A DNA stretch of 63,330 nt, taken from positions 1-63,330 of the forward strand of contig JAJFKK010000004.1 in the NCBI GenBank assembly GCA_021773245.1. The letters run 5' to 3'. A program made the position numbers and the translations under genes. This stretch comes from Gammaproteobacteria bacterium (GTDB lineage Bacteria; Pseudomonadota; Gammaproteobacteria; Eutrophobiales; Eutrophobiaceae). Each line of letters starts with the position of its first letter. Within the stretch, counting starts at the first letter, position 1. This document shows, piece by piece, positions 46,158 through 54,898 of the stretch. A model generated the notes under the pieces. It did no database searches. It was not told where the DNA came from and saw nothing but the letters and a program-made list of their open reading frames with translations.

Positions 46158-46907
46158 TTATGCTGCTTTTTGTGACTTATCTTTCAAGTATGTTTCAAGC
46201 TCATCTGCGGTACCAATCAGATTTCCACCTATAAAAACTTGAGGTGTTGTTGTTGCTCCAGAGATTGCACGTAATGAACGACTGGTTATACCTTGTCCTA
46301 ATTCAATTTCTTCGTAAGGCATACCGTGCGCATCTAGTGTTTTTCTTGCTCGTTCACAATGGATACAACCTTTACGAGAAATAATTGATACGAATTCAGG
46401 TTTAACAGCATTTTCATTGATGTAGTTTAACATCGTGTCAGCATCGGATACTTCGAATGGGTCGCCTTCAACTTCTGGTTCGATAAACATTTTTTCAACT
46501 TTCTTATCTTTAACCAACATTGAATAGCGCCAAGAACGATCACCAAAACCAAGGTCTTTTTTACCTACCAACATTCCCATGCCATCGGTGAACTCACCAT
46601 TGCCATCAGGAAGTACAGTAATATTATTTGATTCCTGATTTTCCTTCCATGCATTCATCACAAAGGTATCGTTAACTGACAAACAAATTATTTCATCTAC
46701 GCCATTTTGTTTGAACACAGGTGCTAACTCATTAAATCGTGGTAAATGCGTGCTTGAGCAAGTTGGTGTAAATGCACCTGGTAGCGAAAATACAGCAACT
46801 GTTTTACCTGCAAATAATTCATCACTTGTTATGCTTTTCCATTCACCATTTTCAATGACACGAAATGTAACGTCAGGTATGTTTTGACCTTCTCTATTTT
46901 CTAACAT
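46158..46907 (-). CDS. Peroxiredoxin-glutaredoxin hybrid
   Basis: A 249-residue fusion. The N-terminal Prx5-type domain has the peroxidatic Cys at residue 50 in GAFTPTCSSTHLP. The C-terminal glutaredoxin domain has CIHC near residues 180-183, TTPQVFIGG and a GTADEL end. The glutaredoxin half reduces the Prx cysteine with glutathione. AGGAGA lies upstream of the ATG. It is convergent with ppk2. Confidence 0.95.
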   Translation of the reverse strand: MLENREGQNIPDVTFRVIENGEWKSITSDELFAGKTVAVFSLPGAFTPTCSSTHLPRFNELAPVFKQNGVDEIICLSVNDTFVMNAWKENQESNNITVLPDGNGEFTDGMGMLVGKKDLGFGDRSWRYSMLVKDKKVEKMFIEPEVEGDPFEVSDADTMLNYINENAVKPEFVSIISRKGCIHCERARKTLDAHGMPYEEIELGQGITSRSLRAISGATTTPQVFIGGNLIGTADELETYLKDKSQKAA

Positions 46908-47036
46908 TGGTTTTTCTCCTAAAAGGCTAGTTTTAAATTTCGGAGAACTTTAGTAGTAGAAGCATATTAATTAAAATTATTTTTTTTTATTAGGTAAATA
47001 GAAAAAAACTATCATGAGGTGCTTTAATGCCGAGGA

Positions 47037-47528
47037 TTAATGTAACTGGCTACTTGAAGCACTTTCTCCGTGTTTACCTAATTTCCATTCAGCGCGATCA
47101 ATGCTTTGCATGAGTAAAGAATAAAACATATAGAGTAGACTATCGTTGAGATTGTAGGTGATTCCTTGACCTGATTCCGATTGAATTATTAATACGAAAT
47201 TTCCCTGTTCGTCATTTCCTGTTTTTATACCGAAGGCGAGAACGCCATCTTCGCCTAAGGGATGTGTTTTTGTTGTTTCTTCAACATAAGGTTTTTCGAA
47301 AGCGCCTTCTTTGAAAAACTTTTTTGTTTCTTTTTGTGAGCTTAATGTTGTTGTGCCACCGCGTTTTTCAATTTCTGTATCGAAAATATTAACGAGTAAT
47401 TTTGCATATCGACGCGTTAACCAGATTAAATATTCGTCGTTATTCTTAGTTGATGTTCTTAATAATATACGATCTTCCTTGTTAGAATATTGCATATTAA
47501 TTTGGTGTAGTTGATTAGTTTCAGCCAC
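47037..47528 (-). CDS. Conserved hypothetical protein
   Basis: A 163-residue soluble protein. The N-terminus contains MQYSNKEDRILLRTST and YLIWLTRRYAKLL, a pattern I have seen in uncharacterised proteobacterial proteins. A basic central part and a C-terminal SLLYMFYSLLMQSIDRAEW helix follow. No known domain is recognised. It begins 3 bp after the stop of the PQQ dehydrogenase on the same strand, so it is probably cotranscribed. The start may instead be the internal methionine at residue 12. Confidence 0.6.
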   Translation of the reverse strand: MAETNQLHQINMQYSNKEDRILLRTSTKNNDEYLIWLTRRYAKLLVNIFDTEIEKRGGTTTLSSQKETKKFFKEGAFEKPYVEETTKTHPLGEDGVLAFGIKTGNDEQGNFVLIIQSESGQGITYNLNDSLLYMFYSLLMQSIDRAEWKLGKHGESASSSQLH

Positions 47529-47531
47529 TTA

Positions 47532-49301
47532 TTACTCTTCCAATACGAAAGTTAATATCTCATCGCCTGTTTTATAGCCATATATCTTATTTCCACCTGC
47601 GGCGACGCTAATATATTGTTTCCCATTAATACTATATGTAATAGGCGGTGCATTTACGCCATAATCCGCTTTATATTGCCACAATGCTTTACCAGTATAT
47701 GCATCAAAGGCATTAAAGTTTTCATTTCCTTCACCTGTGAATACAATATTACCCGCGGTTGTTAATGCGCCTCCAACCATTGGATCATCTATCTTATTTT
47801 GCCACGCTATTTCACCTGTACTTGTATTAATTGCGGTGAATGTGCCCCAATCAGGTTCGCCGGTTTTTTGAAAGAATGTATAACTTTCCCAAGGTCTACC
47901 AGGTTGTGGATTTAATTGGCGTGAAATAAACAATGAAGGTTGATAAGTTCCTGAGATATAAGCCATATTCGTTTTCGGATTAAAAGCAACCGGTGACCAT
48001 GATGTTGCCCCAAGTGTTCCAGGAACGATACGTGTACCTTCTTCTGAAGGTAAGGCAAATAAATTTTCTTGTTGTATAAATGGCTCAGATTTACGAATTA
48101 ATTTTCCGGTTTCACGATCATGAATAAAAAACCAACCAAGTTTGCTCGCTTGACCAATTGCTTTGATTGTTTTGCCGTTATCATCGTAATCAAATAAAAC
48201 AGGTGGACTTGCGACATCATAGCCCCAACGGTCATGTGGTACTTGTTGGTAATACCAACGTAGCTTTCCTGTTTTTAATTCAAGTGCAACTAAGCTCACT
48301 GTATATAAGTTGTCACCGGGGCGAGTAGAACCATCCATTTGCGGAGAAGGGTTGCCTGTACCGATATACATTAGGCCCAATTCAGTATCGATAGCGGGTG
48401 TTGTCCAAATTGAACCACCGCCTAACTTCCAGGTGTCTGAATGTTTTTTAAATAGTTCTTTTTCTTTTGCAATATCTCTATTTAGTTTCGGACCGTAATC
48501 TAATTGCGTTGTCCATTGTCCTTCCCAACCTTCTTCTGGCACGCTATACCAGCGCCAAAGTTCTTCAGCTGATTCGATATCATATGCCACCATAAAACCA
48601 CGTAAGCCGTGCCCGCCACCAGAAAAACTACCAACAGATAAAATTTGTTCCCCATCTTTTTCTTGTTCAAGATGTAAGCCGTAACCAGCGCCTGTTATAC
48701 CAATATAGATAATGCCATCATAAATTTGTGGGGCTAAATTTGCGCTATATCCGGTTTGTCCTGTCTGTGTTGCGCCTTCAAATTCTTTTATATCAATAAC
48801 AGCATTTATTACTTCTGCTTTACCTGCTGAAGTATCTGTTATGGCTTTATCCCATATAACATTGCCGTTCTTTTTATCGAGTGCAATCAAACGACCATCA
48901 ATCGTGACTGTGTAAACTTTCCCATTAGCTAATGCTGGGCCACGATTAGCTGGGCCGCAACAAAAGTTATTACTTTTGAGTTGATGCTGGTAACGCCACA
49001 ACTCTTCGCCTGAAGATGCATCTAGTGCAACAACATCATTGAAGGGAGTTGTAATGTACATTATTCCATCTTCGACAAGTGGATTGGTTTGGAAGGTATT
49101 TTTTTTCCCCGTTTTATATTTCCAGGCAAGTTTTAACTTTGCTACATTACTTCGATTAATTTGTTTTAGCGGGCTATATCGCTGATTATTATATTCTCGT
49201 CCATATAATGACCAATCAGTATTTACTTTCATTTCGTCTGCCATGGCATAAGTCGGTACCAGAAGAAATAGAATAAAGACAATTTTTTTTCTTAAATACA
49301 T
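47532..49301 (-). CDS. PQQ-dependent quinoprotein dehydrogenase (methanol/ethanol family)
   Basis: A periplasmic eight-bladed propeller quinoprotein of 589 residues. It has a signal peptide ending AMA before DE. Vicinal cysteines (NFCCGPANRG, near residue 115) match the PQQ-binding disulfide. The tryptophan-docking WYYQ and WQYK motifs and RPGDN near residue 325 are present. Compared with ExaA or methanol dehydrogenase, the catalytic Asp in the ALDP-type turn appears as Glu (VALELKTG), with Lys two residues on, so it looks neither lanthanide-type nor fully canonical. No cytochrome c gene is adjacent. The substrate is inferred to be an alcohol. Confidence 0.85.
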   Translation of the reverse strand: MYLRKKIVFILFLLVPTYAMADEMKVNTDWSLYGREYNNQRYSPLKQINRSNVAKLKLAWKYKTGKKNTFQTNPLVEDGIMYITTPFNDVVALDASSGEELWRYQHQLKSNNFCCGPANRGPALANGKVYTVTIDGRLIALDKKNGNVIWDKAITDTSAGKAEVINAVIDIKEFEGATQTGQTGYSANLAPQIYDGIIYIGITGAGYGLHLEQEKDGEQILSVGSFSGGGHGLRGFMVAYDIESAEELWRWYSVPEEGWEGQWTTQLDYGPKLNRDIAKEKELFKKHSDTWKLGGGSIWTTPAIDTELGLMYIGTGNPSPQMDGSTRPGDNLYTVSLVALELKTGKLRWYYQQVPHDRWGYDVASPPVLFDYDDNGKTIKAIGQASKLGWFFIHDRETGKLIRKSEPFIQQENLFALPSEEGTRIVPGTLGATSWSPVAFNPKTNMAYISGTYQPSLFISRQLNPQPGRPWESYTFFQKTGEPDWGTFTAINTSTGEIAWQNKIDDPMVGGALTTAGNIVFTGEGNENFNAFDAYTGKALWQYKADYGVNAPPITYSINGKQYISVAAGGNKIYGYKTGDEILTFVLEE

Positions 49302-49374
49302 TGTTTTCTCGGGAGTATGTTTTGTTAAAGTGTAACTGAGAATATAGGTTCATTGAAATAGAGTTATTATATTT

Positions 49375-50283
49375 ATGCAAAGTCGTAGTATTTTTCTTCT
49401 GCCTATTGGCGCAGTTTTAATTTCCTGTATTGCTATGCTTTATCCCTCGATATTAGTAGATGGTGGCAAAGCAATTGTGCCTTTATTAGGCCTAATTATG
49501 TTTTCGATGGGGCTAACATTAGAAGCATCTGACTTTAAACGAGTATTAAAGCAACCTAAATTAATATTTATTGGTGTAGCTTTACAATATATTGCGATGC
49601 CATTGATAGCTTTAATAATAGCAAAAATTTTAAATTTACCTGATCTTTTAACAGCAGGTTTAATCTTGCTTGGTGCTTGCCCTGGAGGAACCGCTTCTAA
49701 TGTAATCTGTTTTTTAGCTCGTGCAAATGTTGCGCTATCAGTTTCATTAACAGCAATGTCTACTTTGTTAGCAGTAGTCTTAACACCATTGCTGACCTTA
49801 CTTTATGTAGATAAAAGCATTGATGTGCCTGTACTTAATATGATTAAAAACTTATTTTTAATCGTAGTTTTTCCTGTTTTATCGGGTGTCCTGATCAATA
49901 CGTACTTTCATCGACGACTTAATAATATTAAGTCATATTTACCACTGATTTCTGTAATATCAATTATCTTTATAATCGGTGTTATTGTTGCTAAAAATCA
50001 ATCACAGCTATTTGACCTAGGTTTGTTGTTATTTTGTGCAATAGCTTTGCATAATTTATTCGGCCTAATTGCCGGTTATAGTATTCCTAAACTATTGGGT
50101 TACGATGAAATGACCTGTAAAACGCTTTCAATCGAGGTTGGCATGCAAAACTCAGGGTTAGCCGTTGTCTTAGCCAATCAATATTTTTCTATTGTGGCAG
50201 CATTGCCTGCTGCATTGTTTAGTATTTGGCATAATGTTACAGGTTCAGTTTTAGCTGCTTATTGGTCTAAGGCAGATGATTGA
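49375..50283 (+). CDS. Bile acid:sodium symporter (BASS) family transporter
   Basis: A 302-residue inner-membrane protein with about nine helices. GLIMFSMGLTLEASDFK, GACPGGTASNVICFLARANVALS and IEVGMQNSGLAVVLA are family signatures that form the Na+ sites. Bacterial BASS members import organic anions such as bile acids, pyruvate or pantoate. It is divergent from the PQQ dehydrogenase and overlaps the lipoprotein gene by 8 bp. Confidence 0.85.
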   Translation: MQSRSIFLLPIGAVLISCIAMLYPSILVDGGKAIVPLLGLIMFSMGLTLEASDFKRVLKQPKLIFIGVALQYIAMPLIALIIAKILNLPDLLTAGLILLGACPGGTASNVICFLARANVALSVSLTAMSTLLAVVLTPLLTLLYVDKSIDVPVLNMIKNLFLIVVFPVLSGVLINTYFHRRLNNIKSYLPLISVISIIFIIGVIVAKNQSQLFDLGLLLFCAIALHNLFGLIAGYSIPKLLGYDEMTCKTLSIEVGMQNSGLAVVLANQYFSIVAALPAALFSIWHNVTGSVLAAYWSKADD

Positions 50284-50986
50284 AATAAAGAACATTAAAA
50301 CTATTTGTTTATTTCTTTCATTACTCTGTGTCGGATGTTCAAAAAATGAAAATTCTTATTTCCCATTAACTAAAGGATATAAGTGGCAATATGATGTTGC
50401 ATTAACAACGCGGGACGGGTTACAAAAGCAAAAATATATTTTTAATAATCTTGGTAAAGGTGATTTAAATGGTGTCTCTGTCTATATGCGTGAATCGCTA
50501 GATGGTTCAGTTTTATATTATTCAATTTCAGATGACGGCATATATTATTTAGGAAATAGAGATAGTCAAAGCATTCATTCAGAGTTCAATGAAGATAAGC
50601 AACTTGTTCTTCCTGAAGAATTATCTGTCGGCACAGAATGGGAATATACAACTATAACCAAGTTACTGAAAAAAACAGGACCTCCGCAAAAGACCGAGTT
50701 TGAAATATTGGCTGAAGTTCCATTAGAAATAAAAATTGAATCATTAAATGAAACGGTGATTGTGCCTGCAGGGCGTTTCATTAATTGTATGAAAATTTCA
50801 ATGAGTGGTTTTGCTTTTAAAGATGCGGGAAATTATATTGGATTAACTATGGTGAGTGTTAAACAGATGAATTGGTATGCATCTGGAATTGGATTGGTCA
50901 AGATGGAGCGATTAGAAACAACAGAGCGCAAAGCTTTGGACAAAGGTTCATTATTAATTGAATTAGCTAAGTTTGAGTCGGGTTAA
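50276..50986 (+). CDS. Uncharacterised lipoprotein
   Basis: A 236-residue protein. The signal sequence ends LCVGC near residue 21, so it is likely a lipoprotein. The remainder is beta-rich (YFPLTKGYKWQYDV, SVGTEWEYTT, VIVPAGRFINCMKIS), similar in style to uncharacterised periplasmic proteins of the DUF-type that begin with a PL..G..W.Y motif. It overlaps the BASS gene, suggesting coupled expression. Function is unknown. Confidence 0.7.
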   Translation: MIEIKNIKTICLFLSLLCVGCSKNENSYFPLTKGYKWQYDVALTTRDGLQKQKYIFNNLGKGDLNGVSVYMRESLDGSVLYYSISDDGIYYLGNRDSQSIHSEFNEDKQLVLPEELSVGTEWEYTTITKLLKKTGPPQKTEFEILAEVPLEIKIESLNETVIVPAGRFINCMKISMSGFAFKDAGNYIGLTMVSVKQMNWYASGIGLVKMERLETTERKALDKGSLLIELAKFESG

Positions 50987-50988
50987 AT

Positions 50989-51564
50989 TTACTTTGTAAC
51001 TCTTAAATCAATAATTCGTTCTTCAGTAACCAAAATATCAAGTGGCATATCGGTTTTCTCTAACGGTAATTTATCAACAATTTGAATTTCAAAAGCAATT
51101 CCAATTTTTGTTTTCACTTTATTTCTTGAAAACCAACGATCATAATATCCTCTTCCATAACCGAGTCGCTCTCCCCGTTCTGTAAAACCGAGTCCAGGCG
51201 TAATTGCAATATCAAAAGGATCTGATGCTGCTTGACTAGATTTTGGCGTCAAGATACCCATTTCGTCAGGTTCTAAATCTGATAAATTATCTAATGAAAC
51301 AGCACGCATTTCGGTTTTCCCCATGATTTTGGGTACTGCTAGAGCCAATTTTCGCTCTAAAAAGTCCGATATCAGTGCTTGCGTTTCAACTTCACTTAAA
51401 TAGGATATGTAGCAAAAAAGGCTTTTTGCTTGAATAAATTCATCTATTTCATGTAAAAATTGATGAATTTGTTGACTCATCTTGGTACGACTGTTTACAG
51501 GGAGCTCGGAACGACGCTTTTTTATCTCATCTCTGAGTTGCTTTTTTTGTTCATGTAAACTCAT
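50989..51564 (-). CDS. fau: 5-formyltetrahydrofolate cyclo-ligase
   Basis: Uses ATP to convert 5-formyltetrahydrofolate to 5,10-methenyl form. 191 residues. The C-terminal ATP-binding GYGRGYYDRWF is clear, with TPGLGFTERGERLG upstream; the N-terminus QKKQLRDEIKKRRS is basic and helical. It is the yggF/ygfA (fau) family. It is convergent with the lipoprotein gene and divergent from rpsP by about 240 bp. Confidence 0.94.
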   Translation of the reverse strand: MSLHEQKKQLRDEIKKRRSELPVNSRTKMSQQIHQFLHEIDEFIQAKSLFCYISYLSEVETQALISDFLERKLALAVPKIMGKTEMRAVSLDNLSDLEPDEMGILTPKSSQAASDPFDIAITPGLGFTERGERLGYGRGYYDRWFSRNKVKTKIGIAFEIQIVDKLPLEKTDMPLDILVTEERIIDLRVTK

Positions 51565-51730
51565 AGGTAATTATTAAAAAGCTATATTATTCAGTAGTAT
51601 ATGTGATTATTCTAAATGTTAAATTATTATCTAATTTGGTGTTTTTGTATATGGTTTTAACAACTATACTTAATCACATTCTACATGGCGTAAAAGTACT
51701 GTCTTTACTTTCTTTTTCGACGTTTTTACG

Positions 51731-51736
51731 TACAAT
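51731..51736 (+). promoter_or_regulatory. Possible -10 element of the rpsP operon
   Basis: TACAAT at 51731-51736, followed by GC-rich AGCGCC, fitting a stringently controlled ribosomal promoter. The -35 region (TTTACT, 51705-51710, 20 bp away) is poor. A GCGGA-TCCGC hairpin (51752-51769) lies in the leader. Confidence 0.45.
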
Positions 51737-51803
51737 AGCGCCTTTTTTCGAGCGGATACTTTCGTCCGCAGTAATTCAGAATTTTATAGAGGTCATCAGA
51801 CAG

Positions 51804-52058
51804 ATGGTAACAATTAGATTGTCCCGAACAGGCGCAAAGAGAAACCCTTATTACCACGTTGTGGTTATTGATAGCCGTAAAAAGGATAGTGGCCGTCCAC
51901 TAGAGCGACTTGGTTTTTTTAATCCATCTGCTACAGGCCAGGAAATTTCACTTAAACTAGAAATGGATCGCATTGATCACTGGGTATCACAAGGTGCGCA
52001 GTTATCTGAGCGAGTTTCAAAATTGATTAAAGACAACGCAGCCTCAGCTGCGGCGTAG
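51804..52058 (+). CDS. rpsP: Ribosomal protein S16
   Basis: Small-subunit protein of 84 residues. I start it at the ATG at 51804, giving the [20 protein letters not shown] family start; the in-frame extension to 51603 has no similarity. [13 protein letters not shown] and [16 protein letters not shown] are typical. It leads the rpsP-rimM-trmD-rplS operon. Confidence 0.97.
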   Translation: MVTIRLSRTGAKRNPYYHVVVIDSRKKDSGRPLERLGFFNPSATGQEISLKLEMDRIDHWVSQGAQLSERVSKLIKDNAASAAA

Positions 52059-52117
52059 TTGAAAGTTAATAGTACTCAAGTTATTTTTGATTTAGGCAAA
52101 AGAAAGCATTTTTATTA

Positions 52118-52639
52118 ATGCAGGAAGACAAGTCCCAAATTAGAGTAGGTCGAATCGGTGGGGCACATGGTATACGAGGTTGGCTCAAGATTATGTCGTA
52201 TACCCGACCTAAAGAAAATATTTTTACTTATTCACCTTGGCTGATCTATGTGAATGATGCATGGAAAGAGATTGAGATAGAAGAACATCAGCAACGAGGA
52301 GAACGATTGCTGGTGAAAATGTCAGGAATAGAATGTCCTGAAGATGCTCGTAGTTATATGAATTGTGATTTAGCAATTAAATCCGAGCAACTACCGACCT
52401 TAAACGAAGGTGAATATTACTGGCATGATTTGATTGGTCTTGAGGTGTTTAATCAAGATGAAATTAATATCGGTAAGATCAGTAAGGTAACAGAAACAGG
52501 TGCGAACGATGTACTTGTTATAAGTAAAGATAGTGAGAATAAAAATAACATATTGATTCCATTAGTGATGGAGATATATGTAAAACAAGTTGATTTGATT
52601 GCCAGGACAATGCATGTCGATTGGCAGATTGATGAATAA
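52118..52639 (+). CDS. rimM: 16S rRNA processing protein RimM
   Basis: 30S maturation factor that binds S19. 173 residues: an N-terminal RimM domain ([17 protein letters not shown]) and a PRC-barrel C-terminal domain ([18 protein letters not shown]). The stop overlaps the trmD start (TAATG). Confidence 0.95.
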   Translation: MQEDKSQIRVGRIGGAHGIRGWLKIMSYTRPKENIFTYSPWLIYVNDAWKEIEIEEHQQRGERLLVKMSGIECPEDARSYMNCDLAIKSEQLPTLNEGEYYWHDLIGLEVFNQDEINIGKISKVTETGANDVLVISKDSENKNNILIPLVMEIYVKQVDLIARTMHVDWQIDE

Positions 52640-53382
52640 TGTATCAGCTTGATGTCATTACACTATTTCCGGAAATGTTTTCTCCGGTCTTAGAAAGTGG
52701 TGTTATCGGTAGAGCAGTGACAGATGAACTGCTGCAGTTTAGAAGTTGGAATCCTCGTGATTTTACTGGTGATAAACACCGGACAGTTGATGATAGGCCT
52801 TATGGCGGTGGACCAGGTATGGTCATGATGTATGAACCTGTGTGCGCTGCTATTAATAAAGCAAAACAGGCTCAACCTGATACAAAGGTGATTTATTTAT
52901 CACCACAAGGCAGACGATTAGACCAAAATGGTATTAACGCACTGTCTAAACGAAGTGGAATGATCTTGGTTTCCGGGCGTTATGAAGGTATTGATGAACG
53001 TGTTATCGATACTGAGATAGATGAGGAATGGTCAATCGGTGATTATGTCCTTAGTGGCGGTGAACTTGCCGCAATGGTGTTAATAGATAGTGTCTGCCGA
53101 ACTTTGCCTGGCGTTTTAGGGCATGAAGATTCAGCTATTGAAGATTCATTTGTTGACGGTTTATTGGACTATCCGCATTATACGCGACCTGAACAAGTTG
53201 ACGGTCATTCGGTACCGGATGTTTTACTGAGCGGTAACCATGAGAATATACGGCGTTGGCGGTTAAAGCAGGCGTTAGGAAAAACCTGGCGAAGTCGGCC
53301 AGATTTAATTGAGTCAATTAAGCTCAATGACGAACAGAAGGGATTGTTACAGGAATATATCACTGAAACTGAACAATCTTGA
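52639..53382 (+). CDS. trmD: tRNA (guanine-37-N1)-methyltransferase
   Basis: SPOUT-class enzyme methylating G37. 247 residues. The trefoil-knot SAM site is seen as [12 protein letters not shown] and [28 protein letters not shown] is the N-terminal signature. The ATG overlaps the rimM stop. rplS follows after 39 bp. Confidence 0.98.
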   Translation: MYQLDVITLFPEMFSPVLESGVIGRAVTDELLQFRSWNPRDFTGDKHRTVDDRPYGGGPGMVMMYEPVCAAINKAKQAQPDTKVIYLSPQGRRLDQNGINALSKRSGMILVSGRYEGIDERVIDTEIDEEWSIGDYVLSGGELAAMVLIDSVCRTLPGVLGHEDSAIEDSFVDGLLDYPHYTRPEQVDGHSVPDVLLSGNHENIRRWRLKQALGKTWRSRPDLIESIKLNDEQKGLLQEYITETEQS

Positions 53383-53421
53383 AGAACAACTAATATATAG
53401 ATATGTGATTGGAGTATTAAA

Positions 53422-53778
53422 ATGGCTAACATTATTGAACAACTAGACGCTGAGCAAATGACTCGTGAAATTCCTGAATTTGCAGCAGGCGATACGATTG
53501 TCGTTCAAGTAAAAGTAAAAGAAGGTGACCGTGAGCGTTTACAGGCTTTTGAAGGTGTTGTTATCGCGAAAAAAAATCGTGGAATAAACTCATCTTTTAC
53601 TGTTCGTAAAATTTCTTCTGGTGAAGGAGTAGAACGTGTATTTCAGACATATAGTCCTATGGTTGCTGAAATTAAGGTGAAACGAAGCGGTGATGTACGT
53701 CGTGCAAAATTGTATTACATGCGTGACCTTCGTGGTAAAGCAGCGCGTATTAAAGAAAAAATTAAAGCAAAAAAATAG
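53422..53778 (+). CDS. rplS: Ribosomal protein L19
   Basis: 50S protein at the subunit interface, 118 residues. [24 protein letters not shown] and [15 protein letters not shown] are typical. ATG at 53422 with GGAG upstream. It ends the operon; a hairpin lies 22 bp beyond. Confidence 0.98.
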   Translation: MANIIEQLDAEQMTREIPEFAAGDTIVVQVKVKEGDRERLQAFEGVVIAKKNRGINSSFTVRKISSGEGVERVFQTYSPMVAEIKVKRSGDVRRAKLYYMRDLRGKAARIKEKIKAKK

Positions 53779-53800
53779 CTAAACGCACAAAATACTATGT

Positions 53801-53821
53801 CGAGCTGGTTACTCCAGCTCG
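53801..53821 (+). terminator. Hairpin after rplS
   Basis: CGAGCTGG (53801-53808) and CCAGCTCG (53814-53821), loop TTACT. No T-run follows, so it may be a stabilising stem or Rho-linked, not an intrinsic terminator. Confidence 0.4.
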
Positions 53822-53970
53822 GTATATGTAGAATCTGGTTTTTAATCATTAATCACCAGCCATTTGAAATCAAAAAAAAAACAAGATTTCGAAAACCTAT
53901 ATTTAATACCGATTAAATATATGGGTGTTAATTCTTACACAAATCAAACTGCTAATTCAGCTTTTTGTTT

Positions 53971-54891
53971 ATGAATCCCAATACTCAAAATCAAGATGAT
54001 CTTCTAAATAAATCAAAGCAGCTTGTCGATTCTTTTTTAGATGCGTTATGGATGGAACGTGGTTTAAGCGAAAACACATTGTCAGCTTATCGAAGTGATT
54101 TATACAAATTTTCACTGTGGTTAGAACAACAAAAAGTTGAATTAATTAATGTAGAAGCAAATGAAATACTTTCTTATCTTGCTTTAGCAGAAAGTAAATC
54201 AGCGAGAACAGTTGCTCGACGCTTATCAAGTTTACGACGTTTATATGAGTATTTGTTGAGAGAAGATTTAATCAAACATAACCCGGTGAGTAATGTTGAT
54301 GCTCCAAGGCTTGGTCGCTCTTTACCAAAATCATTAACTGAATCAGAAGTTGAAGCGTTGCTCGACGCACCTGATATAGAAGATATGCTTGGTATCCGTG
54401 ATAGATGCATGTTGGAATTGTTATATGCGACTGGTCTACGTGTTTCAGAACTTGTCAGTTTGACAGTTCAACAAGTTAATTTAAGACAAGGTGTTGTTCG
54501 AGTTACAGGGAAGGGCAACAAAGAACGTCTCGTACCTTTAGGTGAAGAGGCTTCACTATGGATAGAAAAATATTTGTCATCATCACGAAATGAAATACTC
54601 AATAATAAAATGTCGGATGCATTATTTCCAAGTAAACGTAGCAAGGCAATGACGCGTCAAACATTTTGGTACATGATTAAACGTTATGCTGTTGTAGCAG
54701 GAATTAATAAAACATTGTCTCCGCACGTTCTTCGACATGCGTTTGCTACACATTTAATTAATCATGGTGCTGATTTAAGAGTAGTTCAAATGTTATTGGG
54801 ACATAGTGATATATCAACGACACAAATTTATACCCATGTTGCCAGAGAACGATTAAAGGATTTACATGGCGAGCATCACCCAAGAGGCTGA
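53971..54891 (+). CDS. xerD: Site-specific tyrosine recombinase XerD
   Basis: Resolves chromosome dimers at dif with XerC. 306 residues from the ATG at 53971. The N-terminal SAM-like core-binding domain is followed by the catalytic domain with ATGLRVSELVSL, HVLRHAFATHL, LLGHSDISTTQIYTHV, and the C-terminal DLHGEHHPRG that distinguishes XerD. The TTG two codons earlier is possible. It is convergent with the GspE-like gene (7 bp gap). Confidence 0.95.
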   Translation: MNPNTQNQDDLLNKSKQLVDSFLDALWMERGLSENTLSAYRSDLYKFSLWLEQQKVELINVEANEILSYLALAESKSARTVARRLSSLRRLYEYLLREDLIKHNPVSNVDAPRLGRSLPKSLTESEVEALLDAPDIEDMLGIRDRCMLELLYATGLRVSELVSLTVQQVNLRQGVVRVTGKGNKERLVPLGEEASLWIEKYLSSSRNEILNNKMSDALFPSKRSKAMTRQTFWYMIKRYAVVAGINKTLSPHVLRHAFATHLINHGADLRVVQMLLGHSDISTTQIYTHVARERLKDLHGEHHPRG

Positions 54892-54898
54892 GTGATTT

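Noticed and set aside
51565..51803. 6S RNA (ssrS) expected next to fau.
   Set aside because: No long closing stem or central bubble is visible, and the gap holds the rpsP leader with a short hairpin only.
51603..51803. N-terminal extension of S16.
   Set aside because: Not similar to any S16; the standard start at 51804 gives the exact family length.
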